64,000 bases of DNA, taken from the NCBI RefSeq assembly GCF_003703975.1, contig NZ_QTJY01000009.1, positions 62,001 to 126,000 of the forward strand. Reading direction: 5' to 3'. The notes under the pieces are model-generated. The model saw nothing but the letters and a program-made list of their open reading frames with translations, was not told where the DNA came from and did no database searches. The position numbers and the translations under genes were made by a program. The first letter of the stretch is position 1. Each line of letters starts with the position of its first letter. This document shows positions 16,968 through 24,529 of this stretch, one piece after another. Source of the stretch: Larkinella soli (GTDB taxonomy: Bacteria > Bacteroidota > Bacteroidia > Cytophagales > Spirosomataceae).

Positions 16968-17456
16968 ATGGCTATGAATACCTTAAAAAAGAAGACTACT
17001 TCAAACCGGAAACTGAAATCGGTCAACATTCTGGTAATTGAGGACAATCCGGATCAGTGGTTGTTGATTCGGAAGGCCATCGAGCAGACGTTCGGCATCG
17101 TCGATCCGGTATGGATCCCGAACGAGCAGCAGGCGCTGCGGTTCCTGAACGAATGCGAGACGGTCGGCGTGGGACTGCCCCAGCTGGTCTTGCTCGATCT
17201 GTATATGCCGGAGAAGGAACACGCGTGGAACGTACTGAAACACATCCGGGAAAGTACGTCCTCGATCATCCACGTGCCGGTGGTGGTGTTCAGCAGTTCG
17301 AATCTGGCGGAGGATATTGCCGAGTCGTATGACCGGGGCGGAACGTCGTATGTAATCAAGCCGATGGAAATGGAAGCCTGGCTCGAGTATTTTCAGACGC
17401 TGAAAGAATACTGGTGGGAGATTTCGACCCTGCCGGAAACCCGGCCGCTGTATTAG
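16968..17456 (+). CDS. Single-domain response regulator
   Basis: A 162-residue receiver protein with no output domain. After a basic N-terminal stretch it has the acidic pair in NILVIEDNPDQW (Glu25/Asp26), the phosphoacceptor Asp77 in LVLLDLYMPEKE, Ser109 in VVVFSSSN and Lys131 in SYVIKPM. The asparagine after the acidic pair and the long 60s loop are typical of Rcp1-like receivers paired with phytochrome-type or hybrid histidine kinases. Translation may begin at 16968 or at the second ATG, 16974. No kinase lies nearby. A terminator hairpin overlaps its stop codon, so it is probably a single-gene unit. Confidence 0.9.
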   Translation: MAMNTLKKKTTSNRKLKSVNILVIEDNPDQWLLIRKAIEQTFGIVDPVWIPNEQQALRFLNECETVGVGLPQLVLLDLYMPEKEHAWNVLKHIRESTSSIIHVPVVVFSSSNLAEDIAESYDRGGTSYVIKPMEMEAWLEYFQTLKEYWWEISTLPETRPLY

Positions 17457-17468
17457 CGGCCGGATTTT
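17441..17468 (+). terminator. Rho-independent terminator of the response regulator
   Basis: CCGGCCGCT (17441-17449) pairs with AGCGGCCGG (17455-17463) over a GTATT loop, followed by ATTTTC. The stem includes the last codons and the TAG stop of the response-regulator gene. Confidence 0.75.
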
Positions 17469-17492
17469 CGGCAGGCAATTTTCCTGGAGTTC

Positions 17493-18335
17493 TTAACGAC
17501 CGGAAACCGGCACGCGGGCCGACGCCTGCGGGGAAGCCGCCATCCAGAGCCAGTAGCGGAATACCTTCTCGATGGCCTGGATGAACAGCGTGAAGTCCGA
17601 CGGATGGAGAATGACCGAATTGGCTCCCAGCGCGTAGCCCTGCCGCGCCATCTCGTGCGTGCCGGAGGGCGCCAGTACCAGCGTCGGGATCATCCGCAGC
17701 CGCTGGCTGTTTTTAATCGACCGCAGCACCGACAGGCTTCGGATGGAGTCCTGCCCGCCGTCGAGCATGATCATGCCCGGCAGTTCGGTATCGGGGGCAG
17801 TGGAAAGGGCCTTCTGCAGCGCATCGCCGGTATTGAAAAAACGCAGGTTCCATTGGGGCCACCGGTCTTCGACCAGTTGCCGCAGCAGACCGGCCTTGAT
17901 TTCGTCCGCCATCGCCACGTAGAGTTTTGGCTGGGGCATCCCCGGGACGGCCGCTTCCGTCCGGCCCGGCTGGGCCGGACCCGTCAGCGGGTCGGCCTCC
18001 GCCTGAAACGACGAGGACGAACGCAGCAGCGCTTCGGTGATCGAATCATAGAGGTCCATCCACCGGCGCCGGCTGACGGGCAGCGTCAGGCCGTCCATCA
18101 GATGGACGGCCCCGGCCATCTTGCAGCGGGCCGGGGGCGTAAAGTCCCGGATGTAATACGGATTGACCATGGCGGTTTTATGCACCCGCAGAAAACCGTT
18201 TAACCGTTTCTCAAAGTAGCTTAATGGCTTGGCAATCAATAACTTATTCCCATCGCAATAATAGAGCCATGTATAGTTGCTGAAGCCTTTGAGATACTTG
18301 ATCAAGGCCGGGTGCTGAATTGCTTCCTGAATCAT
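17493..18335 (-). CDS. LytTR DNA-binding protein with a degenerate C-terminal receiver-like domain
   Basis: A 280-residue protein. Residues 1-105 are a LytTR DNA-binding domain: LIKYLKGFSNYTWLYYCDGN, FEKRLNGFLRVHKTAMVNPY and LTLPVSRRRWMDLYDSI. A linker of about 30 residues follows. Residues 137-265 read as a receiver-like fold: PKLYVAMADEIKAGLLRQLV, Asp192 in MIMLDGGQDSIRSLSVLRSI, then IPTLVLAPSGTHEMARQGYA and LGANSVILHPSDFTLFIQAI. The N-terminal acidic pair is weak and the conserved lysine is replaced by His244, so phosphorylation may be lost or altered. Canonical LytR/AlgR proteins have the receiver first, so the order here is reversed. It is divergent from the oxidoreductase at 18616. Confidence 0.8.
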   Translation of the reverse strand: MIQEAIQHPALIKYLKGFSNYTWLYYCDGNKLLIAKPLSYFEKRLNGFLRVHKTAMVNPYYIRDFTPPARCKMAGAVHLMDGLTLPVSRRRWMDLYDSITEALLRSSSSFQAEADPLTGPAQPGRTEAAVPGMPQPKLYVAMADEIKAGLLRQLVEDRWPQWNLRFFNTGDALQKALSTAPDTELPGMIMLDGGQDSIRSLSVLRSIKNSQRLRMIPTLVLAPSGTHEMARQGYALGANSVILHPSDFTLFIQAIEKVFRYWLWMAASPQASARVPVSGR

Positions 18336-18615
18336 ACTACTTTCCTTTCCTTGTGTGTAACGTAGAGTCCTATCTTCTTTTATTGAAACTACAATTTCGG
18401 TTGATTTTCTGCAGGATGCCCGGATTCTTACTGAATGGTTCCAATCCTTCGAATTCTCTCCATCAAGGCCGTTTTTCGGGCCATTCCCTTATTTTTTTCG
18501 CTTACCGGAGCCATCCCGTAACCGAAGGGGGCGGGTCGGTAGTTGTACCATAGGGTCGCTGCGGCATTCGCGGCCGGCGGCCTGTTTCGCTTTCACTTTA
18601 CTCCCAATCTCAACG

Positions 18616-19854
18616 ATGAACCGGCTTTTCTCAAAATCATCCGACCTTCGTATCTCCCGCCGTGACCTGGTGCGGGCCTGCGGAGCGGCCACGCTTGCGC
18701 TTCCCGGCTTTATGATGCTGGGCAGCCTCCAGTCCTGCAGCAGCAAATCAAATGATTCGGAATCTTCCGGTGGAACGGCCGACCGGGCCGCCCGCGATCA
18801 GGCTTCGGCGACAACCGGCCGGAAGCTCGGCATCGCGCTCGTAGGGCTGGGCAAATACAGTGAGGGAGAACTGGCGCCCGCGCTCCAGGAAACAAAACTG
18901 TGCCGTCTGGCCGGTATCGTGACCGGCACACCCGACAAGATCGGCAAGTGGACCCACAAGTACGACATTCCGGAAGCGAACGTCTACAACTACAAGACCT
19001 TCGACCGGATCGCCGATAACAAGGATATCGACATCATCTACGTCGTGCTGCCCAACTCGATGCACGCCGAGTACGTCATCCGGGCGGCTCAGGCCGGTAA
19101 GCACGTCATCTGCGAAAAACCGCTGGCAAACAGCCCGGCCGACTGCCGGCGTATGATGGACGCCTGCCGGAAGGCAGGCGTGAAGTTTTCAGTCGGCTAC
19201 CGGCTGCACTTCGAGCCGCACAACCGGGAGATGATGCGTCTGGGCCAGCAGCAGGCGATGGGGCCGGTGAAGAAAATCTACGCCCAGAACGGGCAGAAGG
19301 AAGGCTACGACACGCCCTGGCGGTTCGATAAGGAGCTGGCCGGCGGTGGGCCGCTGCCCGACGTCGGCATCTACTGCATTCAGGGTGCCATCTACACCAA
19401 AGGGCAGGTGCCGATTGCCGTCAGTGCCAAATACCATCCCAAAACCGACCAGAAGAAATTTAAGGAAGTGGAGGAAGGCATGGACTTTACGCTCTACTTC
19501 AGCGACGGCTCCGTGGCCGAATGCCGCACGAGTTACAACGACACGTACAACCTGCTGCGGGCCGAAACCGACAAGGGCTGGTTCGAACTGTCGCCCGCCT
19601 ACGAATACTCCGGCCTGAAGGGAAAAACCAGTCAGGGCGACATGAACATCGACAACGTCAACCAGCAGGCCCGGCAGATGGACGCCTTCGCCGACTGCAT
19701 CCTGAACAACAAAGAGACCACCGTGCCGGCCGAAATGGGGCTGCGGGATGTGCAGCTCGTCGAGGCCATCTACCGGGCCGCCGATACCGGCCGAAAAATC
19801 CCGACCCAGGACGTCGCGCAGGTGGTTGATTCAACCGCGACCAAAGCTATCTGA
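18616..19854 (+). CDS. Gfo/Idh/MocA family oxidoreductase with Tat-type signal
   Basis: A 412-residue protein of the glucose-fructose oxidoreductase type. The N-terminus has a twin-arginine motif (ISRRDLVRACGAATL) followed by a hydrophobic stretch ending in SLQSCSS, so export by Tat is likely, perhaps as a lipoprotein. The NAD(P)-binding domain starts near residue 72 (LGIALVGLGKYSEGELAPAL), with IIYVVLPNSMHAEYVIRAAQ and the family signature VICEKPLANSPADCRRM. The C-terminal beta domain has GGGPLPDVGIYCIQGAIYTK. Such enzymes oxidise or reduce sugars using tightly bound NADP. TreY-MalQ starts 8 bp downstream, so they share an operon, although one is exported and the other cytosolic. Confidence 0.9.
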   Translation: MNRLFSKSSDLRISRRDLVRACGAATLALPGFMMLGSLQSCSSKSNDSESSGGTADRAARDQASATTGRKLGIALVGLGKYSEGELAPALQETKLCRLAGIVTGTPDKIGKWTHKYDIPEANVYNYKTFDRIADNKDIDIIYVVLPNSMHAEYVIRAAQAGKHVICEKPLANSPADCRRMMDACRKAGVKFSVGYRLHFEPHNREMMRLGQQQAMGPVKKIYAQNGQKEGYDTPWRFDKELAGGGPLPDVGIYCIQGAIYTKGQVPIAVSAKYHPKTDQKKFKEVEEGMDFTLYFSDGSVAECRTSYNDTYNLLRAETDKGWFELSPAYEYSGLKGKTSQGDMNIDNVNQQARQMDAFADCILNNKETTVPAEMGLRDVQLVEAIYRAADTGRKIPTQDVAQVVDSTATKAI

Positions 19855-19862
19855 TACAACCT

Positions 19863-22800
19863 ATGTATAATCCCGTTGCCACGTACCGAATACAGTTTCA
19901 CAAAGAATTTACATTCAGTGATTTAGAAAAAATAATTCCTTATCTCGCAGACCTCGGCGCGGGCACGCTCTATGCCTCGCCGGTGTTCCAGTCGGTGCCG
20001 GGCAGCACCCACGGCTACGACGGCATCAGCCCCCACCGGATCAATCCCGAGATCGGCACCGGGGAGGAACTGACGACCCTCTGTGAGCGGCTCCGCGAAC
20101 TGGGTATCGGCTGGCTCCAGGACATCGTGCCGAACCATATGGCCTTCCACCCGGATAATTCCTGGCTGATGGACGTGCTGGAAAAGGGGCCGTTGTCGCT
20201 CTACGCTTCATTTTTCGATACGGCCTGGGCCGACCCCTTCTTTCAGGACCGGCCGATGGTGCCCTTCCTCGGCGATCCGCTCGACCAGGTGATCGACGCG
20301 GGCCGGCTAACCGTCGACTACCGCAATGACCGACTGGTTTTCAATTATTTCGACTCGGTTTACCCGTTGCACCTGCGGTCGTATGAAACCGTTCTCGAAC
20401 AGGCCAAAGCCCCGTTCGGTAATGTCGTCCGGCCGCTGAAGAACCAGCTCCGGCGCATCCTGCGGACCGAAGAACCCCGGTCCTACGCCCAGGCGGTCGA
20501 TGCGTTCCGGCAGGAGCTGGCCCTGATCGTCGCCGACGACCGGAACGGGCTGAATCAGTGCCTGAAGGCGGTTAACAAGCCGGAAATCCTTCGCCGGATC
20601 GCCGACGACCAGGCCTACCGCCTGTGTTCCTACCGGGAAGCCGACCAGCACATCAACTACCGGCGGTTTTTCACCGTCAACGGCCTGATCGGGCTGATGA
20701 TGCAGAACCCCGAGGTGTTCCGGCAGTTCCATGAACACATCATCGGCTGGGTGAAGGAGAGCCAGTTTCAGGGCCTGCGCATCGACCACGTCGACGGGCT
20801 GTACGACCCGGCCGGCTACCTCGAACAGCTGCGGGAGCAGGCCGGGGAGGAAACCACCATTCTGGTCGAAAAGATTCTCCAGCAGGACGAGGACCTGCCC
20901 GTCGGCTGGCCCGTTCAGGGGCCTACCGGCTACGAGTTTCTGGCGATGGTCAACAACCTGTTCACCCTGAAAGCCAGCGAAGCCGCTTTCACCGCCTTTT
21001 ATGAAGAACTCGTCGGTGGGAAGCCGCAGGCCGTCGGGCCGCAGATTCACGAAAAAAAGGCGCACATTCTGCTTCAGCACATGGGCGGGGAGCTGGAAAA
21101 CCTCTACCGGCTTTTTCTGGAACTGAATCTGGTGGAGGAGAACGCCCTCGCCCTCATCCCGGCCGACTCGCTGAAAGCCGCCATCGGTCAATTTCTCATT
21201 TTTTGCCCGGTATACCGGTATTACGGCCGCCGGATGCCGCTGGCGGAGCCGGAGGCCGAAGCCGTCCGCGCCGTGCTGGCCCGCATCCGGAAGGAAAAAC
21301 CGGACCTGAGCCTGGCCGCCGGGCTGCTCGAAGAAACCCTGCTCGAAAAGCCGCTGGAGGGCAGCGAGCCGTTTAACCGCCGGGCGCTGGTCTTCTACCA
21401 GCGCTGCATGCAGTTTACGGGGCCGCTGATGGCGAAGGGCGTGGAAGACACGCTGATGTATACCTATAACCGGTTCATCGGTCACAACGAGGTGGGCGAC
21501 GCGCCGGAAGCCTTCGGCCTTTCGCTGGAGGAGTTTCACCAGAAAATGAAGGTGCGGCAGGAGCGCTGGCCGCTGGCCCTCAACGCCACCTCGACCCACG
21601 ACACCAAACGGGGAGAGGACGTCCGCGCCCGGCTGAACGTCCTGACCGACCTGCCCGACGCCTGGACGGCTGCCGTGAAGGAGTGGCAGAACCTGAATGC
21701 CGATCTGAAGAAGGCCGGCGCCCCCGACGCCAACGACGAATATTTCATCTACCAGACCCTCATCGGCGCCTATCCGATGCCGGGGCAGGATACCGACGAC
21801 CTGGCCGGACGGCTGGAGCAGTATCTCGAAAAAGCCCTCCGCGAAGCCAAGCACCATTCCGACTGGAGCGAACCGAATCCGGAATATGAAGAGGCCGCCA
21901 AACGCTTTGCGGTGGCGCTCCTGAACCGAAAACGCCCGTTCTGGAAAAGCTTTGAGGCATTTTACCGAAAAATCGTCGATTTCGGAATCCTGAACTCGCT
22001 GGCGCAGGTGGTGCTGAAAGCCACCTGTCCGGGCGTGCCGGACATCTACCAGGGCTGCGAACTCTGGGATTTCAGCCTCGTAGACCCCGACAACCGCCGG
22101 CCCGTCGACTTTGAACTGCGCGGCCGCCGGCTGACCGAAATGGGCGAAATCGGGCCGGGCGAGACGCCGGGGGACGAGGACGAACCGGCTTCGGATGCGG
22201 CCCTGTGGAACGAACTCTGGGAAAACCGTTACGACGGCCGCATCAAACTCTGGCTGACGCACCGCCTGCTGAACGAGCGCCTGCAGCAGCCCGAACTTTT
22301 CGCCGAAGGCCATTACCTCCCGCTGGCGGTGGAAGGCCGGTATAAAGAAAACGTGTTCGCGTTTGCCCGTCGGTATAAGCAGACCTGGTATGTGGTGGCC
22401 GTGCCGCTGCATACGGCCCTGTTGCCCGACCCGCCGACCGAAGGCCGCACCGACTGGGGCGACACCCGCATCCTGCTGCCGGCCGGTGCCCCCACCCAAT
22501 GGCGCCATGTCCTGCTGAAAACCGAGGGCGAAGCCGATTCGGAACTGTCGGTGAATGAACTGTTTGCCGACCTGCCGCTGGCCTTCCTGAAGTTCGGGGA
22601 TCAGGTCAGTGAGCGGGGAGCCGGGGTGCTGATGCCGGTGACCTCGCTGCCCTCGCTCTTCGGCGTCGGGGATTTCGGGCCGGAAGCGCGGGCCTTCGCC
22701 GATTTTCTGAGCCGCAGCCGTCAGAAGTTCTGGCAGCTGCTGCCGGTCAACCCGACGGGACCGGGGGTGGGTTTCTCGCCCTACAGCACCTATTCGAGCA

Positions 22801-24107
22801 TGGCGGGCAACACGCTGCTGATCAGCCCCGAAGCGCTGGCCGCCGACGGCCTGCTCGACCCAGCCGACTGGGCCGATTCCGTTCTGCCCGCCGGCGACAC
22901 GATCGATTACAAGGGTGCGGAGGAAGTGAAAAAGCCGCTTTTCGTCAAAGCCTGGCGGGCCTTCCGGGAGGGCCGGGCCACCTGGCTGGAAGGGCCGTTC
23001 CGCGAGTTCTGCGATCAGGAAGCCGCCTGGCTCGACGATTTCGCCCTGTATACCGTTCTGAAACAGGTTCACCGGCAGAAGCCCTGGTATGAGTGGCCGG
23101 AGGAGATCCGGAAGCGGGAACTGACGGCGCTGTCCGATCTGAGCGAAAAACACGCCCAGGCGCTCGACGAGGTGCGGTGGTTTCAGTTCATCTTCGCCCG
23201 GCAGTGGCACGGCCTGCGCACCTACTGCAACCAGCTCGGCATTCAGCTGTTCGGCGACCTGCCGTTCTACGTCAGCTACGATTCGGTCGACGTCTGGGCC
23301 AACCCGGAGCTGTTCAGTCTCGACGAGGAAGGCCGGCTGACGGCCGTGGCCGGGGTGCCGCCCGACTATTTCAACGCCGACGGCCAGCTGTGGGGCATGC
23401 CGGTATTCCGCTGGGATCGCATGAAGGAGCAGGGCTACGACTGGTGGATTCGCCGGATCCGAAAAAACCGTGAGCTGTACGACCTCGTCCGCATCGATCA
23501 CTTCCGGGCGATGGCCGACTACTGGGAGGTGCCGGCCGGGGAGAAAACGGCCATCCACGGCGAGTGGAAGCCGGGGCCGGGGCATGATTTCTTTGAAAAA
23601 CTCGAACAGGAACTGGGACCGGTGCCGCTGGTGGCCGAGGACCTGGGCGACATCAGCGAGGAGGTCTATGAACTCCGCGACGCCTTCGGAATGCCGGGCA
23701 TGAAGGTCATTCAGTTTGCGTTCGGCGACGTGCCGGGTTCGCCCCATTTTCCGCACAACTACGCCGAAAACTTCATCGCCTATACCGGCACGCACGACAA
23801 CAACACCGTCCGGGGCTGGTTTGCCCGCGACGCCGACCCGGCCGCCCGCCGGCAGGCCGAGCGTTATGCCGGGGTGCCGCTGACGGAAGAAAACGTCCAC
23901 GAAGTCTTCGGGCGGCTGGTGTATGCCTCGGTGGCGAAAACCGTCATCCTGCCGGTGCAGGACGTGCTGGGGCTGGACGAAACCGCCCGCATCAACACCC
24001 CGGCCGAAGCCGCCGGCAACTGGCTGTGGCGCCTGCGTCCCGGCCGGCTCACCGAAGCCGAGGAAACCCGCTTGCGCGAGTGGGCGGTGCTGTACAACCG
24101 GGTTTGA
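19863..24107 (+). CDS. Bifunctional malto-oligosyltrehalose synthase / 4-alpha-glucanotransferase (TreY-MalQ fusion)
   Basis: A 1414-residue cytosolic fusion with no internal stop. Residues 1 to about 905 are TreY (GH13): YRIQFHKEFTFSDLEKIIPY, VPNHMAFHPDNSWLMDVLEK, the nucleophile region GLRIDHVDGLYDPAGYLEQL (near residue 308), the acid region TILVEKILQQDEDLP, and the third acid in NATSTHDTKRGEDVRARL. Residues about 917-1414 are full-length MalQ (GH77): GVLMPVTSLPSLFGVGDFGP, NPTGPGVGFSPYSTYSSMAG, nucleophile region LVRIDHFRAMADYWEVP (near 1210), acid-base LVAEDLGDIS (near 1258) and YTGTHDNNTVRGWF. TreY turns the reducing-end maltosyl bond of an alpha-glucan into a trehalose bond; MalQ moves glucan segments and can lengthen short chains to feed TreY. 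TreZ is encoded nearby on the other strand. Confidence 0.95.
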   Translation: MYNPVATYRIQFHKEFTFSDLEKIIPYLADLGAGTLYASPVFQSVPGSTHGYDGISPHRINPEIGTGEELTTLCERLRELGIGWLQDIVPNHMAFHPDNSWLMDVLEKGPLSLYASFFDTAWADPFFQDRPMVPFLGDPLDQVIDAGRLTVDYRNDRLVFNYFDSVYPLHLRSYETVLEQAKAPFGNVVRPLKNQLRRILRTEEPRSYAQAVDAFRQELALIVADDRNGLNQCLKAVNKPEILRRIADDQAYRLCSYREADQHINYRRFFTVNGLIGLMMQNPEVFRQFHEHIIGWVKESQFQGLRIDHVDGLYDPAGYLEQLREQAGEETTILVEKILQQDEDLPVGWPVQGPTGYEFLAMVNNLFTLKASEAAFTAFYEELVGGKPQAVGPQIHEKKAHILLQHMGGELENLYRLFLELNLVEENALALIPADSLKAAIGQFLIFCPVYRYYGRRMPLAEPEAEAVRAVLARIRKEKPDLSLAAGLLEETLLEKPLEGSEPFNRRALVFYQRCMQFTGPLMAKGVEDTLMYTYNRFIGHNEVGDAPEAFGLSLEEFHQKMKVRQERWPLALNATSTHDTKRGEDVRARLNVLTDLPDAWTAAVKEWQNLNADLKKAGAPDANDEYFIYQTLIGAYPMPGQDTDDLAGRLEQYLEKALREAKHHSDWSEPNPEYEEAAKRFAVALLNRKRPFWKSFEAFYRKIVDFGILNSLAQVVLKATCPGVPDIYQGCELWDFSLVDPDNRRPVDFELRGRRLTEMGEIGPGETPGDEDEPASDAALWNELWENRYDGRIKLWLTHRLLNERLQQPELFAEGHYLPLAVEGRYKENVFAFARRYKQTWYVVAVPLHTALLPDPPTEGRTDWGDTRILLPAGAPTQWRHVLLKTEGEADSELSVNELFADLPLAFLKFGDQVSERGAGVLMPVTSLPSLFGVGDFGPEARAFADFLSRSRQKFWQLLPVNPTGPGVGFSPYSTYSSMAGNTLLISPEALAADGLLDPADWADSVLPAGDTIDYKGAEEVKKPLFVKAWRAFREGRATWLEGPFREFCDQEAAWLDDFALYTVLKQVHRQKPWYEWPEEIRKRELTALSDLSEKHAQALDEVRWFQFIFARQWHGLRTYCNQLGIQLFGDLPFYVSYDSVDVWANPELFSLDEEGRLTAVAGVPPDYFNADGQLWGMPVFRWDRMKEQGYDWWIRRIRKNRELYDLVRIDHFRAMADYWEVPAGEKTAIHGEWKPGPGHDFFEKLEQELGPVPLVAEDLGDISEEVYELRDAFGMPGMKVIQFAFGDVPGSPHFPHNYAENFIAYTGTHDNNTVRGWFARDADPAARRQAERYAGVPLTEENVHEVFGRLVYASVAKTVILPVQDVLGLDETARINTPAEAAGNWLWRLRPGRLTEAEETRLREWAVLYNRV

Positions 24108-24111
24108 GAGA

Positions 24112-24441
24112 TTACGGCAGGCCGGGCATGAAGCTGGTGGACTTCCAAAATACGCGAACTTTGCTGGTATCCACTTTTCGTCGGGCCAGTGCCAGGTCGT
24201 AATTCTCCTGGGCTTTCAGCCAGAATTCCGGGGTCGTATTGGCAAAAGCGGCCGCAAGGCGTAACGCTATTTCAAGGGTTACGCCTTGCTTTCCGTTGGT
24301 AATGGCGGAAAGCGTTTTGCGGGAGATGCCCAGCCCGTCGGCGGCCTCCTGTAGGGTTAATTTCTGGCCTGTTCTCTCCCGCAGTGCCTCTATGGTTTCC
24401 CGGATCAGTGCCCCCGGATGCGCCGGATCAAATAGTGCCAT
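24112..24441 (-). CDS. HigA-like XRE family antitoxin/repressor without adjacent toxin
   Basis: A 109-residue protein starting MALFDPAHPGALIRETIEAL; an upstream in-frame ATG exists but lies inside the operator. The helix-turn-helix region (about residues 25-75) reads KLTLQEAADGLGISRKTLSA, ITNGKQGVTLEIALRLAAAF, followed by TTPEFWLKAQENYDLALARR, the standard HigA C-terminal signature. HigA proteins neutralise the HigB RNase and repress their own operon. Here no HigB frame fits upstream (88 bp to the next gene) or downstream, so it is an orphan. A strong inverted repeat covers its promoter. Confidence 0.88.
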   Translation of the reverse strand: MALFDPAHPGALIRETIEALRERTGQKLTLQEAADGLGISRKTLSAITNGKQGVTLEIALRLAAAFANTTPEFWLKAQENYDLALARRKVDTSKVRVFWKSTSFMPGLP

Positions 24442-24456
24442 GGCTGCTAAAATAAA

Positions 24457-24495
24457 ACAGTCAACAAAAGTCATCCTTTTCGTTGACTGTACAAA
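24457..24495 (-). promoter_or_regulatory. Inverted-repeat operator over a Bacteroidota-type promoter for the HigA-like gene
   Basis: ACAGTCAAC (24457-24465) and GTTGACTGT (24482-24490) are perfect 9-base arms; AAAAG and CTTTT extend them to 14 bases with a one-base bulge. On the minus strand the candidate promoter is TTTG (24492-24495), 19 bases, then GACTTTTG (24465-24472), one mismatch from TAnnTTTG. The arms therefore straddle the -7 element, as expected for autorepression. The first arm ends 16 bp before the start codon. Confidence 0.65.
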
Positions 24496-24529
24496 TATTC
24501 AAAGGCGATAGGCGACTGCTAAACCTCTC

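Noticed and set aside
20307-23900. Very long minus-strand open frame of 1197 codons opposite TreY-MalQ
   Set aside because: High GC leaves few stops on the opposite strand. The product has no recognisable domain, and the + frame has all TreY and MalQ motifs.
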